This document shows positions 1 to 9,124 of a DNA stretch of 64,000 nucleotides, one piece after another. The notes below the pieces were generated by a model that was given only the letters and a program-made list of their open reading frames with translations, made no database searches and was not told where the DNA came from. Positions within the stretch are counted from its first letter, which is position 1; the number at the start of each line of letters is the position of its first letter. Origin of the DNA: Aquimarina sp. U1-2 (GTDB lineage Bacteria > Bacteroidota > Bacteroidia > Flavobacteriales > Flavobacteriaceae); contig NZ_JAGKIK010000002.1 of assembly GCF_017897595.1 (NCBI RefSeq), forward strand, positions 418,112 through 482,111. Direction: 5' to 3'. The translations under genes were made by a program, and so were the position numbers.

Positions 1-23
1 TCAAATTTTTAGTTGTCATACTA

Positions 24-911
24 TTACATTTTAGACAATTCTCTATATAATGCTTTTTGTTTTTCAGATAGATTTTTGGGTATTTTAACGGTGTACGTAA
101 TATAAAGATCCCCAAAAACCCCTTCTTTTTTATACGCAGGAAACCCTTTTCCTTTTAATTTTACTTTGGTACCATTTTGGGTTTCTGGTTTTACTTTCAA
201 TTTCACCTTTCCATTTAGGGTTGCAATAGTAATGTCACCACCTAAAATTGCTGTATAGATATCAATTTCCTTATCGAGATAGAGATCGCTTTTGTCCCGT
301 TTAAAAGGACTGTTGTTTTCTATGATAAAAGTGATATACAAATCACCGTTAGGGCCCGCTCCAGTTCCTGGCCCACCATGTCCTCTAATTTTTATGGTTT
401 GCTCATTTTCAACTCCTGCGGGAATAGTAATTCTAATGCTTTTGTTGTTTATGGTAAGGGTTCTCTTATGGGTAGTATAGACATCCATTAAATTTAGGCG
501 AAGCTCGGCATTATAATCTTCTCCCCTGTATCTTGTGTGACTATGTTGATAGCTTCGCCCGGCACTTCCAAACATAGACTCAAAAAAGTCTGAAAAATCA
601 TGTTCTGAAAAATTACGAGAGTGTTGTTGTCGATTAGACTGCTGATATGATCTTCGAGATTGTTGAGCCTTTTCAAACTCTTCTGCATGTTTCCAGTCTT
701 TACCATACTCATCATATTTTTTTCGATTTTCTGGATGGCTTAATACTTCATTGGCTTCATTGATTTCTTTAAATTTTTTTTCTGCGTCTTTATCATTGGG
801 GTTAAGATCAGGATGGTATTTTCTAGCCAATTTGCGGTATGCCTTTTTAATAGCTTCTTCTGATGCATTTTTACTTATCCCTAATACTTTATAATAATCA
901 ATAAATTGCAT
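24..911 (-). CDS. cbpA: DnaJ-like co-chaperone (CbpA type)
   Basis: Type II J-domain protein that should stimulate the ATPase of a DnaK and deliver unfolded clients in the cytoplasm. The 295 residues begin with a J domain (about 5-70) that has the HPD motif inside [12 protein letters not shown] Gly/Phe- and Gln-rich linker follows (about 80-130), then the two beta-barrel substrate-binding domains (about 130-290, with [20 protein letters not shown]). The four CxxCxGxG zinc repeats of DnaJ are absent, so CbpA fits better than DnaJ. The start at 911 places DYYKVLGI at the usual position. The CbpA partner gene cbpM is typically small and adjacent; the next gene does not clearly match it. Confidence 0.9.
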   Translation of the reverse strand: MQFIDYYKVLGISKNASEEAIKKAYRKLARKYHPDLNPNDKDAEKKFKEINEANEVLSHPENRKKYDEYGKDWKHAEEFEKAQQSRRSYQQSNRQQHSRNFSEHDFSDFFESMFGSAGRSYQHSHTRYRGEDYNAELRLNLMDVYTTHKRTLTINNKSIRITIPAGVENEQTIKIRGHGGPGTGAGPNGDLYITFIIENNSPFKRDKSDLYLDKEIDIYTAILGGDITIATLNGKVKLKVKPETQNGTKVKLKGKGFPAYKKEGVFGDLYITYTVKIPKNLSEKQKALYRELSKM

Positions 912-1234
912 AGTGTTGCTATATATTTAATCCATAAAATTCCCTTAAAGCTCTACCTTGAGCGTAGAATAGATATTGAGGCTTTTAGAACCAAGAGTTA
1001 AGACAAAAAGACAATATAGTTTCTTGATTATCCAAGCGAAGCGGTCTTGATTCTGATACCCAACGGCTTGGCCTCTGGATAGCTCATTGTACTCCATACT
1101 TAAGATCTAAATGCTTCCAGGGCTTGTTTTGAAATAAAAATGAGTTTCTAGCCAGATGCCCACTAAGCTTGCACTTAGGTTGTTTACCTAAAAAATCTCT
1201 ATTCATCACTTCAATCACTTCATTATAAAAATAA

Positions 1235-1639
1235 TTATTTTTCAAATAATAGCCTCAGTCTTCCTAACATTATTAGCTCTGATTTATTTTTGTCTGAAAA
1301 GGCACTGGCGATTGCATCTGCGGTATCCCAAATCAATTGCCGTATTTGTGTTGTAAATTTAGATTTATAATTCAGGTAGCATTGTTCAAAAGAGCTAAAA
1401 CATGTTTCGGCTGAGGATTCTTCAGCATCCATCCAGTCAAATACGATTTCAATCTGATAAGCGGCATCGGGACCAAATTTATCTTCAACCTTGCTTGCAT
1501 TAAGCCATTTCGTTTGCACGATTTTGCGTAGCATATTGTATTCTGCTTCACGAACTACTCGGTCTGATGCTGCGATAGCATAAAATAGCTTTCCTAAATT
1601 TTGATAAATTTTTATTCCTTCATTTTTTGAAGCATTCAT
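1235..1639 (-). CDS. Conserved hypothetical protein, TerB-like helical fold
   Basis: I do not recognise a named family with certainty. The 134-residue protein is predicted to be all-helical, with no signal peptide or membrane segment. The stretch LGKLFYAIAASDRVVREAEYNMLRKIVQ resembles the TerB pattern, in which an Asp in a 'A.sDg.v...E...l' context may bind metal. A second helical half ends in LIMLGRLRLLFEK. It lies on the same strand as the co-chaperone gene, more than 300 bp upstream of it. The 912-1234 gap shows no gene or repeat that I can recognise. Confidence 0.5.
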   Translation of the reverse strand: MNASKNEGIKIYQNLGKLFYAIAASDRVVREAEYNMLRKIVQTKWLNASKVEDKFGPDAAYQIEIVFDWMDAEESSAETCFSSFEQCYLNYKSKFTTQIRQLIWDTADAIASAFSDKNKSELIMLGRLRLLFEK

Positions 1640-1920
1640 AGGGTAATTGGTTTTATATGAAGCAATAGTAAAAGGATTACTGTAGTATTCTCATGATAAA
1701 AGTCAGTCGACAGCAATAGCTCTTGATATACTTAGTTTAGCATACCTCAAAAAAGCAGAAGAAGTTAAGGTTGTTCCTTATAATTTTTCTGAATTTTGGG
1801 TAACTTATAACACATTTTAAATATTCATAATTTTTGGTTAAAGTGATGTAAGCAATGTTAATAAGAAATTATTAATGTAAGTTTTTACATTGGATTGTAC
1901 TATTTTTGAGATCATACGAT

Positions 1921-2130
1921 TTAACCCGGATTTTGCGTTATAAAATCCCCGCCTGCCATTTTATTTAGAAAAGGCGGGCAGGTATTACAGTTTGAAATAC
2001 CTTTAAAAACAAACGCTGCGCTGCATTTTTCGATGTCACTGCTGTGGTGCTACGAAGAAATTGAGAAAAGACTTGTTTTTAAAGGTATGTCAGGCCTCAT
2101 TATGAAATTCTAATGCATCATCTAGGTTTA
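1921..2130. repeat. Family A repeat, copy 1 (TIR-bounded, about 210 bp)
   Basis: The left end TTAACCCGGATTTTGCGTTA and the right end (reverse complement TAAACCTAGATGATGCATTA) are imperfect inverted repeats. The inside carries a strong hairpin GCCTGCC...GGCGGGC near 1952-1978 and subterminal inverted pieces. Related copies lie at 4819, 8075, 37540 and 58950. The element occupies much of the 1640-2234 gap. The rest of that gap is AT-rich and has a perfect palindrome TTAATAA-GAAA-TTATTAA at 1858-1875 but no gene. Confidence 0.8.
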
Positions 2131-2234
2131 AGAAATTTTTATAACAAGAATCCGGATAGTAACCCTGGGTTTTATAAAAATTGCTTTATATCAAACATAA
2201 TCAATAAAAAGAGGACCAACCACCGTTATATTGT

Positions 2235-3473
2235 ATGAGGGTTTTCAAAGAAAACAATAATATTTTTAGACTGCTTTCTGAAGCTGTTTCTGAAGGGATC
2301 ATCGTGGTGAATAAAGAACAGGTTATCGTTGCAACTAATGGATTTGCAAATTCTATTTTTGGATACGCCACAGATGAGCTTGTAGGTAAACATCTCGACG
2401 TTCTAATACCCCCTAAATATCATCATAGCCATAGTGTGCATTTTAACAGTTTTGTAGCCAATAGTGAAAAGCGACATATGGGGAAGGGGCGAGAGTTGTA
2501 TGGTGTTCGAAAAGATGGTGCAGAGTTTCCGCTTGAAGCCGGTCTTAATCCTTTTACCATTTATGGAACCGATTATGTTATGGCGCTGATCATCGATATT
2601 TCTGAGAGAAAACAACAAGAAAAAGAGATATTCGATTTAAACACGAAACTCGAACATAAAATCGAAGAAAGAACTCAAGAATTGCATGATACCATATTAG
2701 AGTTGAAAGAAGAAGTAAGACTTCGAAAAGAAGCTGAATCAAGAATGAAAGAATCATTGAAAAAAGAAAGAGATTTAAATGATTTAAAAACTAAATTTTT
2801 ATCTATGGTTTCTCACGAATTTAAAACACCGCTCGGAGGAATCTTAACATCGGCCACATTAATAGGAAAATATACTACAGTAGCACAGCAAGATAAAAGA
2901 GAAAGACATCTTACAACCATCAAAAATAAAGTAAAATACTTAGATAATATTCTTAATGATTTTTTGTCTATTGAGCGTTTAGAATCCGGAAAAGTGAACT
3001 ATAAATTTAGTAAGTTTCCGTTAAGTAAAGTGATTAATGAGGTAGTGTACAATGCCAATATGTTATTAAAAGACGGGCAACGAATTAGATATCCTCAAGA
3101 TATCGATGAGTATACAATCGAGTTTGATGAGAAGATTCTGGAATTGGTGCTGTCAAACCTAATTCACAATGCTGTAAAATATTCGGCAGAAAATACTATT
3201 ATTGACGTGCAGGTGCATTTTAAAGAGGGAATACTTACTTTTAAAATCATAGATCAGGGGATAGGAATTCCTGAAAAAGAACAAAAATTTATTTTCAAAA
3301 GATATTTTAGAGCAGAAAATGCATTGCTAGACCAAGGTACCGGAATTGGGTTAAATATTGTAAAAAGTCATTTAGAAAATCTTGGGGGGCGTATCAACTT
3401 TATAAGCAAAGAAAATGTAGGTTCTACTTTTATTGTGACCATACCCATTGAGAGTGTCAATTATCATTCGTAG
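2235..3473 (+). CDS. PAS-domain sensor histidine kinase
   Basis: Cytosolic two-component kinase of 412 residues with no membrane segment. A PAS domain (about 12-125) is followed by a coiled-coil linker rich in Glu and Lys (about 130-185). The dimerisation/phosphoacceptor box is FLSMVSHEFKTPLGG with the active His near residue 194. The ATPase domain has the N box (LSNLIHNAVKYS), a G1 box (DQGIGIP) and a G2 box (GTGIGLNIVKSHLENLGG). The response regulator starts 100 bp downstream on the same strand, so the two probably form a pair. A soluble PAS domain suits an intracellular signal such as redox state or oxygen; the sequence alone does not show which. No haem- or FAD-ligand motif can be assigned. 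Confidence 0.9.
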   Translation: MRVFKENNNIFRLLSEAVSEGIIVVNKEQVIVATNGFANSIFGYATDELVGKHLDVLIPPKYHHSHSVHFNSFVANSEKRHMGKGRELYGVRKDGAEFPLEAGLNPFTIYGTDYVMALIIDISERKQQEKEIFDLNTKLEHKIEERTQELHDTILELKEEVRLRKEAESRMKESLKKERDLNDLKTKFLSMVSHEFKTPLGGILTSATLIGKYTTVAQQDKRERHLTTIKNKVKYLDNILNDFLSIERLESGKVNYKFSKFPLSKVINEVVYNANMLLKDGQRIRYPQDIDEYTIEFDEKILELVLSNLIHNAVKYSAENTIIDVQVHFKEGILTFKIIDQGIGIPEKEQKFIFKRYFRAENALLDQGTGIGLNIVKSHLENLGGRINFISKENVGSTFIVTIPIESVNYHS

Positions 3474-3511
3474 CCATAGATGCTATTATTTACCGTTAAA
3501 GTTAAGGTGTT

Positions 3512-3578
3512 ATGAAATAAGCCATACCAATGCGGATGATACCCACCCATATGATTACTAAAATTTAAACGTATGAAA
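3512..3578. repeat. Abutting fragments of repeat families C and B
   Basis: Positions 3512-3556 are, in reverse complement, the distal half of family C (compare 45200-45255, with TATGGCTTATTTCA). They are followed directly by the terminal segment of family B, ATTTAAACGTATGAAAA, which ends at the ATG of the response regulator (3573). The same C-then-B order occurs complete at 18519-18779. Confidence 0.6.
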
Positions 3579-4631
3579 ACTGTTTTATTAATAGAAGATG
3601 ATATGGCGCTACGAGAAAATACCGCCGAGCTATTAGAACTTTCAGACTATAATGTTATTACATCTCCAAATGGTAAAATAGGTATCGCCAAAGCCAAAAT
3701 TGAAAAACCAGATATTATCGTTTGTGATATTATGATGCCAGAAGTTGATGGCTATGGCGTATTAGAAGCATTATCGTTTGATGTAACTACTTGCCAAATA
3801 CCGTTTATATTTTTATCTGCAAAAACAGAACATAAAGAAATAAGAAAAGGTATGAATATGGGCGCAGATGATTATCTCACCAAACCTTTTGAAGAAGAAG
3901 AACTCGTAAGTGCGATCGAAAGCCGTTTGGCCAAAGCAAAGATTATTGCCAATGTACTTGAAGAACAAACCAAAAAAACAGAGCAAAACCAAAGTGAAGA
4001 CGAATTAAAAAGCTTACACGAATTAAAAAATTTCTTTGACGATCATGGTGAAACTTTTACCTTCAAAAAAGGAGAGTTCATCTTTAAAGAGCAAGAACAC
4101 TCCAATAAAATATATTTAATTTTAAATGGAATAGTGAAATCTCATAAGATGGATGAGAATGGCAAAGAATTAATTACCGCATTATACAAGGCAGATGATT
4201 TTCTTGGGTTCACATCATTTGTAGATCACATTCCCTATCAAGAGTCGGCTACTGCAGTAGAAGACTGTACTTTGGTGGGTATTTCTAAGAACAGTCTGAA
4301 AGAAATCCTGGAGAAAAGTAAGCATGTATCATTAGAATTGATGGAGTTGCTTACTGAAAATCTTTCCGAAATCAAAGAGCAACTCTTACAAATGGCTTAC
4401 AGTTCGGTACGCAAAAAAACAGCACAAACCATTTTACAATTTGCAGAAATACTCAATAAAAAACCTGAAGAAAGTATAAAAATATCTAGAAACGATCTTG
4501 CCAGTGTCGCCGGAATAGCAACAGAAAGCTTAATTCGTACCCTGTCGAGCTTTAAAAAAGATGGCTTAATAGAGATTGAAGGGCGGAATATTAAAATTCT
4601 AGACCTTGCGGGACTACAACTTATAGAGTAG
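3573..4631 (+). CDS. Response regulator with CRP/FNR output (REC + cNMP-binding + HTH_Crp)
   Basis: Transcription factor of 352 residues. The receiver domain (1-120) has the acidic pair at Asp9-Asp10, a phospho-Asp at about 52 (VCDIMMPE) and the Lys in LTKPF. A cyclic-nucleotide-binding beta roll follows (about 145-265), then a Crp-type winged helix (about 280-345). The recognition helix TESLIRTLSSFKK keeps the Glu and, four residues on, the Arg that in CRP and FNR contact the G:C of TGA...TCA half sites. No FNR-type cysteine cluster is present, so control is more likely by phosphorylation from the kinase just upstream. It is a good candidate for the TGA-N6-TCA sites in the cbb3 and stress-protein gaps; that link is inference. 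Confidence 0.9.
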   Translation: MKTVLLIEDDMALRENTAELLELSDYNVITSPNGKIGIAKAKIEKPDIIVCDIMMPEVDGYGVLEALSFDVTTCQIPFIFLSAKTEHKEIRKGMNMGADDYLTKPFEEEELVSAIESRLAKAKIIANVLEEQTKKTEQNQSEDELKSLHELKNFFDDHGETFTFKKGEFIFKEQEHSNKIYLILNGIVKSHKMDENGKELITALYKADDFLGFTSFVDHIPYQESATAVEDCTLVGISKNSLKEILEKSKHVSLELMELLTENLSEIKEQLLQMAYSSVRKKTAQTILQFAEILNKKPEESIKISRNDLASVAGIATESLIRTLSSFKKDGLIEIEGRNIKILDLAGLQLIE

Positions 4632-4710
4632 ATCACCTTGTTGAAAATCTTGAAGTTATTCAATCGGAATACACCTCAATAACCCACTCAAAAAAGAGCA
4701 TTATTTAAAC

Positions 4711-4722
4711 TGATTTTTATCA
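4711..4722. promoter_or_regulatory. CRP/FNR-type box TGATTTTTATCA
   Basis: TGA-N6-TCA palindrome upstream of the universal stress protein gene at 5124. It is the exact reverse complement of the box at 17589-17600. About 400 bp separate it from the gene because a family A repeat (4819-5050) lies between them. Confidence 0.45.
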
Positions 4723-4818
4723 TTCTTTGGATTAACACTTCCCTATACATTTGTTGTATTAGAAAACCTGTAGCACATTTAGATAGTTGTTTATCAATAT
4801 CTTTTGTTTTTAGATAGG

Positions 4819-5050
4819 TTAACCCGCTTTATGCATTAGAAAATCCCCGCCTGCCATTTTATTTAGAAAAAGGCAGGCAGGTATTACGGCTTTCAACTGC
4901 TGCAAAACCAAGTACTACGTTGTATTTTTAAGTTTCACCGTAGTCCTTCGACTCTGCTTAAGGTAAACTGCTATACTGAAACATAGAAAACACTTGGTTT
5001 TATAGCATTTTCAAACCTTATAACGAAATTCTAATACATAAACCGGCGTA
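4819..5050. repeat. Family A repeat, copy 2 (about 232 bp)
   Basis: The left end is TTAACCCGCTTTATGCATTA and the right end reads TTACGCCGGTTTATGTATTA in reverse complement. The internal hairpin GCCTGCC...GGCAGGC is shared with copy 1. AAAACCAAG and CTTGGTTTT form a subterminal inverted pair, so the whole element can fold as one long imperfect palindrome. It sits between a putative regulatory box and the downstream stress-protein gene. Confidence 0.85.
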
Positions 5051-5123
5051 AAACATTCGATAGTGATGCTTTTTTGTGAAATTGACGCCCGAGGATACAA
5101 CAGGTTATAATAAAGAACGTAAC

Positions 5124-5960
5124 ATGATGAATATTCTGATCCCTACAGATTTTTCAGAAAATTCTTGGAATGCCATAGTTTATGGATTGTTGTTTTTTAA
5201 AAATATACAATGCCGGTTTTACATATTGCATGTATCAGGTTATGAAAAGACTGATAACGCAACAGTATCGCATCCAAAAAATAACTTTTTGGATCAAATC
5301 ATGAAAAACGATAAAGAAAAGTTGCAGCGATTGTTAGATAGAATTGAACAACTGCCCATCAATAATAATCATCGTTTTTTCACCAGTAATGACTATATAT
5401 TCTTTATAGATTCAATCAAAAAACAGATTGAAGAAAAAAGCATAGATTTTATCGTTATGGGAAGCCGGGGAGGATCAGGACATAAAAAAATTACGGTTGG
5501 TTCGAATACAGCAGATGTAATCACTAAAGTAAAATGTCCTGTTATGGTGATTCCTGAAAAGGCGGTATATAAGAAACCCAGGGAAATTGCATTTCCTACA
5601 GATTATAACCTACAATATAAAGACCGTGTATTACATACTATAGCAAAAGTGCTTCAGATCAATGATGCTGCATTGCGCGTGTTGCACATCGCTAGAAAAA
5701 AACAAGAATTAAGTAAGTTGCAAAAAGAGAATCGGCGGTTTTTGCACGCGTATCTGCACAAGGCCTCTGATCTTAGCTTTCATTTTTTATCCAATTCAAA
5801 CATCGAAGAAGCTATGCAGAGTTTTGTAGAGAGTAGTCATATCGATATGATCACTATGGTCGCCAAGAATCTCAATTTTTTTCAGCACATTTTATTCTAT
5901 CCTACTATCGAAAAAATAAACTATCACACACATGTACCCTTTTTGGTTGTACACGAGTAA
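5124..5960 (+). CDS. Universal stress protein, tandem UspA domains
   Basis: Cytoplasmic two-domain UspA protein. The N-terminal domain starts MNILIPTDFSENSW and has the ATP-binding loop MGSRGGSGHKKITVGSNT (G-2X-G-9X-GS). The C-terminal domain restarts at EIAFPTDYN but lacks that glycine loop, so only one nucleotide site is expected. A GTG at 5076 would add 16 residues, but the paralogues in this window all begin within a few residues of the first beta strand, so the ATG at 5124 is preferred. hemN begins 36 bp after the stop and is probably co-transcribed. It is one of six such paralogues here. Confidence 0.88.
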   Translation: MMNILIPTDFSENSWNAIVYGLLFFKNIQCRFYILHVSGYEKTDNATVSHPKNNFLDQIMKNDKEKLQRLLDRIEQLPINNNHRFFTSNDYIFFIDSIKKQIEEKSIDFIVMGSRGGSGHKKITVGSNTADVITKVKCPVMVIPEKAVYKKPREIAFPTDYNLQYKDRVLHTIAKVLQINDAALRVLHIARKKQELSKLQKENRRFLHAYLHKASDLSFHFLSNSNIEEAMQSFVESSHIDMITMVAKNLNFFQHILFYPTIEKINYHTHVPFLVVHE

Positions 5961-5996
5961 GTCAAATAATCTTCAACAACAAAAATAAATTAAAAT

Positions 5997-7361
5997 ATGT
6001 GTACTACGCTAACTGATAAATACAATGTTCCCGGTCCAAGATATACAAGTTATCCTACAGTACCCTATTGGGATAACACTTCCTTCTCTTTAAAGAATTG
6101 GAAATTTTTGGTGAAAAACTCTTTCGATCAAAGTAACAAAACGGAAGGTATAAGCCTATATATTCACTTACCGTTTTGTGAGAGTTTGTGTACATTCTGC
6201 GGGTGCCACAAAAGAGTGACCAAACAACATGATGTTGAAAGGCCATACATCGACGCATTACTAAAAGAATGGCAGTTGTACTGTACATTACTAGACAGTA
6301 AACCAAAGATTAAAGAACTTCATTTGGGAGGCGGAACACCAACATTTTTCTCTCCAGAGCATCTATTGCGATTAATTGAAGGCATTTTTCATCATGCAAA
6401 GCGATCTGATTGTTGTGAGTTTAGTTTCGAGGGGCATCCTTGTAATACTACTCAGGCTCATCTGCAAGCATTATATAATGTAGGATTTCGAAGAGTAAGT
6501 TTTGGTGTACAGGACTATGATAGCACTGTTCAAAAAGCTATTAACCGAGTACAATCTTATGAAACTGTTAAGAAAATTACTGAAACAGCACGAGCAGTAG
6601 GGTATACCTCGGTAGGGCATGATATCATTTTTGGATTGCCCTTCCAGACCGAAGACACGGTTATAAATACTATTAGGAAAACGAAGGATTTGCTTCCTGA
6701 TCGTATTGCATTTTACAGTTATGCTCATGTTCCTTGGTTAAAAGGAAATGGCCAACGAGGTTTTGAAAAATCCAATCTGCCTACTGCATTACAAAAAAGG
6801 AAACAATATGAAACAGGAAAGAATTTATTAACAGAAGCTGGATATGTAGCAATAGGAATGGATCATTTTGCATTGAAAAAAGATACATTGTACCGCGCTA
6901 TGAAAGCGAAGAAACTTCATCGCAATTTTATGGGATATACGGCATCCAAAACACAAATGATGATTGGCTTGGGAGCTTCTTCTATAAGTGATAGTTGGTA
7001 TGGTTTTGCGCAAAATGTAAAAGGGATAGAAGAATATATACATCTGATTAATGAAGGAATTATTCCTGTATACCGCGGACATGTATTAACAAAAAAAGAC
7101 GAAATTATTAGACGGCATATACTCAATCTAATGTGTCATTTTGAAACAGGGTGGACCACGAAAAAGGATTACTTTTGTGAGCTCCCCAAAGTGCTTGATC
7201 GTCTAGAAGGAATGCAAAAAGACGGACTATTAATTATTACCGATACGTTGATTAAAGTAACAGAAAAAGGTCGACCATTTATTCGTAATATATGCATGGC
7301 TTTTGATCTTCGTTTACATTATAAACATCCAGAAAAGCAAGTGTTTTCTATGACTGTGTAA
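5997..7361 (+). CDS. hemN: Oxygen-independent coproporphyrinogen III dehydrogenase (HemN)
   Basis: Radical SAM enzyme that decarboxylates coproporphyrinogen III to protoporphyrinogen IX without oxygen, for haem synthesis under low oxygen. The 454 residues match HemN length. The N terminus YNVPGPRYTSYPTVPYW is diagnostic, and the 4Fe-4S motif CESLCTFCGC has Cys61, Cys65 and Cys68, with the extra Cys70 typical of true HemN. LHLGGGTPTF and the C-terminal HemN domain (about 355-445) follow. Its pairing with a stress-protein gene and closeness to the cbb3 oxidase fits haem supply to a high-affinity oxidase. It converges with the gene at 7370, leaving only 8 bp. Confidence 0.95.
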   Translation: MCTTLTDKYNVPGPRYTSYPTVPYWDNTSFSLKNWKFLVKNSFDQSNKTEGISLYIHLPFCESLCTFCGCHKRVTKQHDVERPYIDALLKEWQLYCTLLDSKPKIKELHLGGGTPTFFSPEHLLRLIEGIFHHAKRSDCCEFSFEGHPCNTTQAHLQALYNVGFRRVSFGVQDYDSTVQKAINRVQSYETVKKITETARAVGYTSVGHDIIFGLPFQTEDTVINTIRKTKDLLPDRIAFYSYAHVPWLKGNGQRGFEKSNLPTALQKRKQYETGKNLLTEAGYVAIGMDHFALKKDTLYRAMKAKKLHRNFMGYTASKTQMMIGLGASSISDSWYGFAQNVKGIEEYIHLINEGIIPVYRGHVLTKKDEIIRRHILNLMCHFETGWTTKKDYFCELPKVLDRLEGMQKDGLLIITDTLIKVTEKGRPFIRNICMAFDLRLHYKHPEKQVFSMTV

Positions 7362-7369
7362 AAATTCGA

Positions 7370-8074
7370 TTATTGATGGCATTCAAAATCTGCAGATATA
7401 ATTTCTACCACTGGTTTTGGGGAAATATATGGAATACCCAGCCCCATGCCTCTTATCATAAAAAGTAGCCCCATCAAAACAACCACAACAGGTACTATTT
7501 TTTGAATATACTTTCTTGTTTTTGAAGACAAAAAATTACCGGCATATACAGTAATGGTCATTAATGGAATGGTTCCTAACCCAAAAAAAATCATGTACAA
7601 ACTACTTTGTAGCATGCCTGCAGAGGCAATAGCACCAAAAATGGCAACATAAACTAGTCCGCAAGGTAAAAAACCATTTAAAAAGCCTATCGTTAAAAAT
7701 GTATCAGGACTTTTCTTTTTAAGGGTTTTGCCTAGAGAATTTTTGATCTTCGAAATTATAGCATAGACAGTTTTGGAGGCCGAATAATGTAATAGCGATG
7801 AAAAGGGTATCAAAACCGTAAGAATCATCAACGCCCCGATAGCGATAGAAAGTCCTTGTTGTAATCCAAAAATGTTTAAACTTTTGCCTATCAAGCCAAA
7901 AAACAAACCTAAAGTACCATATGCAAATAACCTTCCTATATGGTACAGCATTATTCGATACGATTTTTGAAGCAAATTTGAGGTATGTACAGGAAGCATA
8001 AACGCAATAGGGCCACACATCCCGACACAATGAAAACTACCAAACAGTCCTAATAGTATAGCAGATAACAACAT
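7370..8074 (-). CDS. SafE/TauE-like membrane protein of the cbb3 cluster
   Basis: Inner-membrane protein of 234 residues with about six transmembrane helices. The first helix carries GLFGSFHCVGMCGPIAFMLP, the HCxGMCG motif of the 'sulfite exporter TauE/SafE' proteins that accompany cbb3 genes and resemble the membrane core of DsbD/CcdA. A second conserved helix, GFLNGFLPCGLVYVAI, has FLPCGL. The Cys pair suggests a role in copper or thiol handling during oxidase assembly; substrate transport is unproven. It is the last gene of the minus-strand cco run. Its ATG abuts the end of a family A repeat with no other leader. Confidence 0.85.
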   Translation of the reverse strand: MLLSAILLGLFGSFHCVGMCGPIAFMLPVHTSNLLQKSYRIMLYHIGRLFAYGTLGLFFGLIGKSLNIFGLQQGLSIAIGALMILTVLIPFSSLLHYSASKTVYAIISKIKNSLGKTLKKKSPDTFLTIGFLNGFLPCGLVYVAIFGAIASAGMLQSSLYMIFFGLGTIPLMTITVYAGNFLSSKTRKYIQKIVPVVVVLMGLLFMIRGMGLGIPYISPKPVVEIISADFECHQ

Positions 8075-8271
8075 TTAACCCGGACTATGTATTAGAATTT
8101 CGTAATGAGGGTTGAAATGCCAATAAAAACAAGTGTTTTCTCAATTTTAGCATAGCAGTTTACCCTGAGCGGAGTCGAAGGGCTACGGTGAAATTGAAAA
8201 ATACAGCGCAGCGTTTGTTTTTGAAGGTATATCAAGCCGTAATAGATTTTATAATGCATAATCCGGGTTTA
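8075..8271. repeat. Family A repeat, copy 3, filling the ccoH to safE gap exactly
   Basis: This 197-bp element has good terminal inverted repeats: left TTAACCCGGACTATGTATTA, right (reverse complement) TAAACCCGGATTATGCATTA. Its left edge touches the ATG of the membrane-protein gene (8072-8074), and its right TTA is the ccoH stop codon read on the minus strand. Internal similarity to copy 4 runs in the opposite orientation. Confidence 0.88.
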
Positions 8272-8715
8272 ATAAATTATAGATTCTTTTAAGAGGTAAG
8301 GGGTGTTTTGGTATGTCCAATCTACGGTGATATCCCAGCGTCCTTCTACAATATATTCATCGGGGATCAAAAACTTATGATGTTCAAGTGCAATAGGAAT
8401 TTGAAAATCCAGTTGTTGATCTGACGGCCTGTACATGTAAATAGTTCCTGAAATCGTGACATAATCTTTATCTTCTGGAAAGGTAACAAGTATACCCTGG
8501 GGTAGTTTTTGAATAGCAACCTTATGTTTTAAGGCTCTTGCATTTTTTTCAGCATTCATTTCTTGCTGAAAATTCAGTTCTTTTTTATAATACTCTTTGG
8601 TCACCAGATCATGCTGGTACTTATCGTGCATATTCATTTTTACTACAAAGTACATGACAAAAGAGATAAACCCTATAAATACAAGTACAATAGATGTGCC
8701 CCAGTTTATTTTCAT
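8269..8715 (-). CDS. ccoH: Cytochrome cbb3 assembly protein FixH/CcoH
   Basis: Small bitopic membrane protein of about 148 residues needed for assembly or stability of cbb3 oxidase. MKINWGTSIVLVFIGFISFVMYFVVKMN is the usual N-terminal anchor. It is followed by the KYQHDLVTKEYYKKELNFQQEMN coiled segment and a beta-rich periplasmic domain. An in-frame ATG at 8787 would add a basic 24-residue tail; the family normally begins at MKINWG, so 8715 is chosen. It lies between ccoG and the SafE-like gene. The stop codon is formed by the edge of a family A repeat. Confidence 0.87.
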   Translation of the reverse strand: MKINWGTSIVLVFIGFISFVMYFVVKMNMHDKYQHDLVTKEYYKKELNFQQEMNAEKNARALKHKVAIQKLPQGILVTFPEDKDYVTISGTIYMYRPSDQQLDFQIPIALEHHKFLIPDEYIVEGRWDITVDWTYQNTPYLLKESIIY

Positions 8716-8835
8716 AGGTTTTGTTTTTTGAGTTTTTAAGAGATGAGTTTTCCTATTTTTAGAAGGCTTGATTACTACCTCTTTCATTAATTTTTTGATT
8801 GTCCGTTATTATACCTAAAATTTAACTGAGAAGTC

Positions 8836-8940
8836 ATCCTGAATTCATTTCAGGATCTCATTAAGTGTATTTTCAGTACATTGAGATGAGAAGCTGAAAC
8901 GAGCCTGTGCTGAACTCGTTTCAGTATTCAACTTGACGCA
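8836..8940. repeat. Multi-hairpin intergenic block between ccoG and ccoH
   Basis: Successive hairpins are visible: CCTGAA-ttca-TTTCAGG near 8832-8855, and a perfect 10-bp stem CTGAAACGAG (8894-8903) with CTCGTTTCAG (8915-8924). It looks like a REP/BIME-type block inside the transcript. The rest of the 8788-9124 gap is AT-rich without a gene. Confidence 0.6.
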
Positions 8941-9124
8941 AACCGTTTAGTTTAAATTACGGATATTCGTATTAAATTTTTTAATTTTTAAGTTTGATTT
9001 TTAGTTCATCAGTAAAATTCTAAATTATTGAAAATCCATTTTTTTTTTAAAATCTACACATTCTATGTACGATAATCTAAAGTGCTAGTCATCTCAAAGC
9101 GAAGCGTGCTTACATACGCACATG

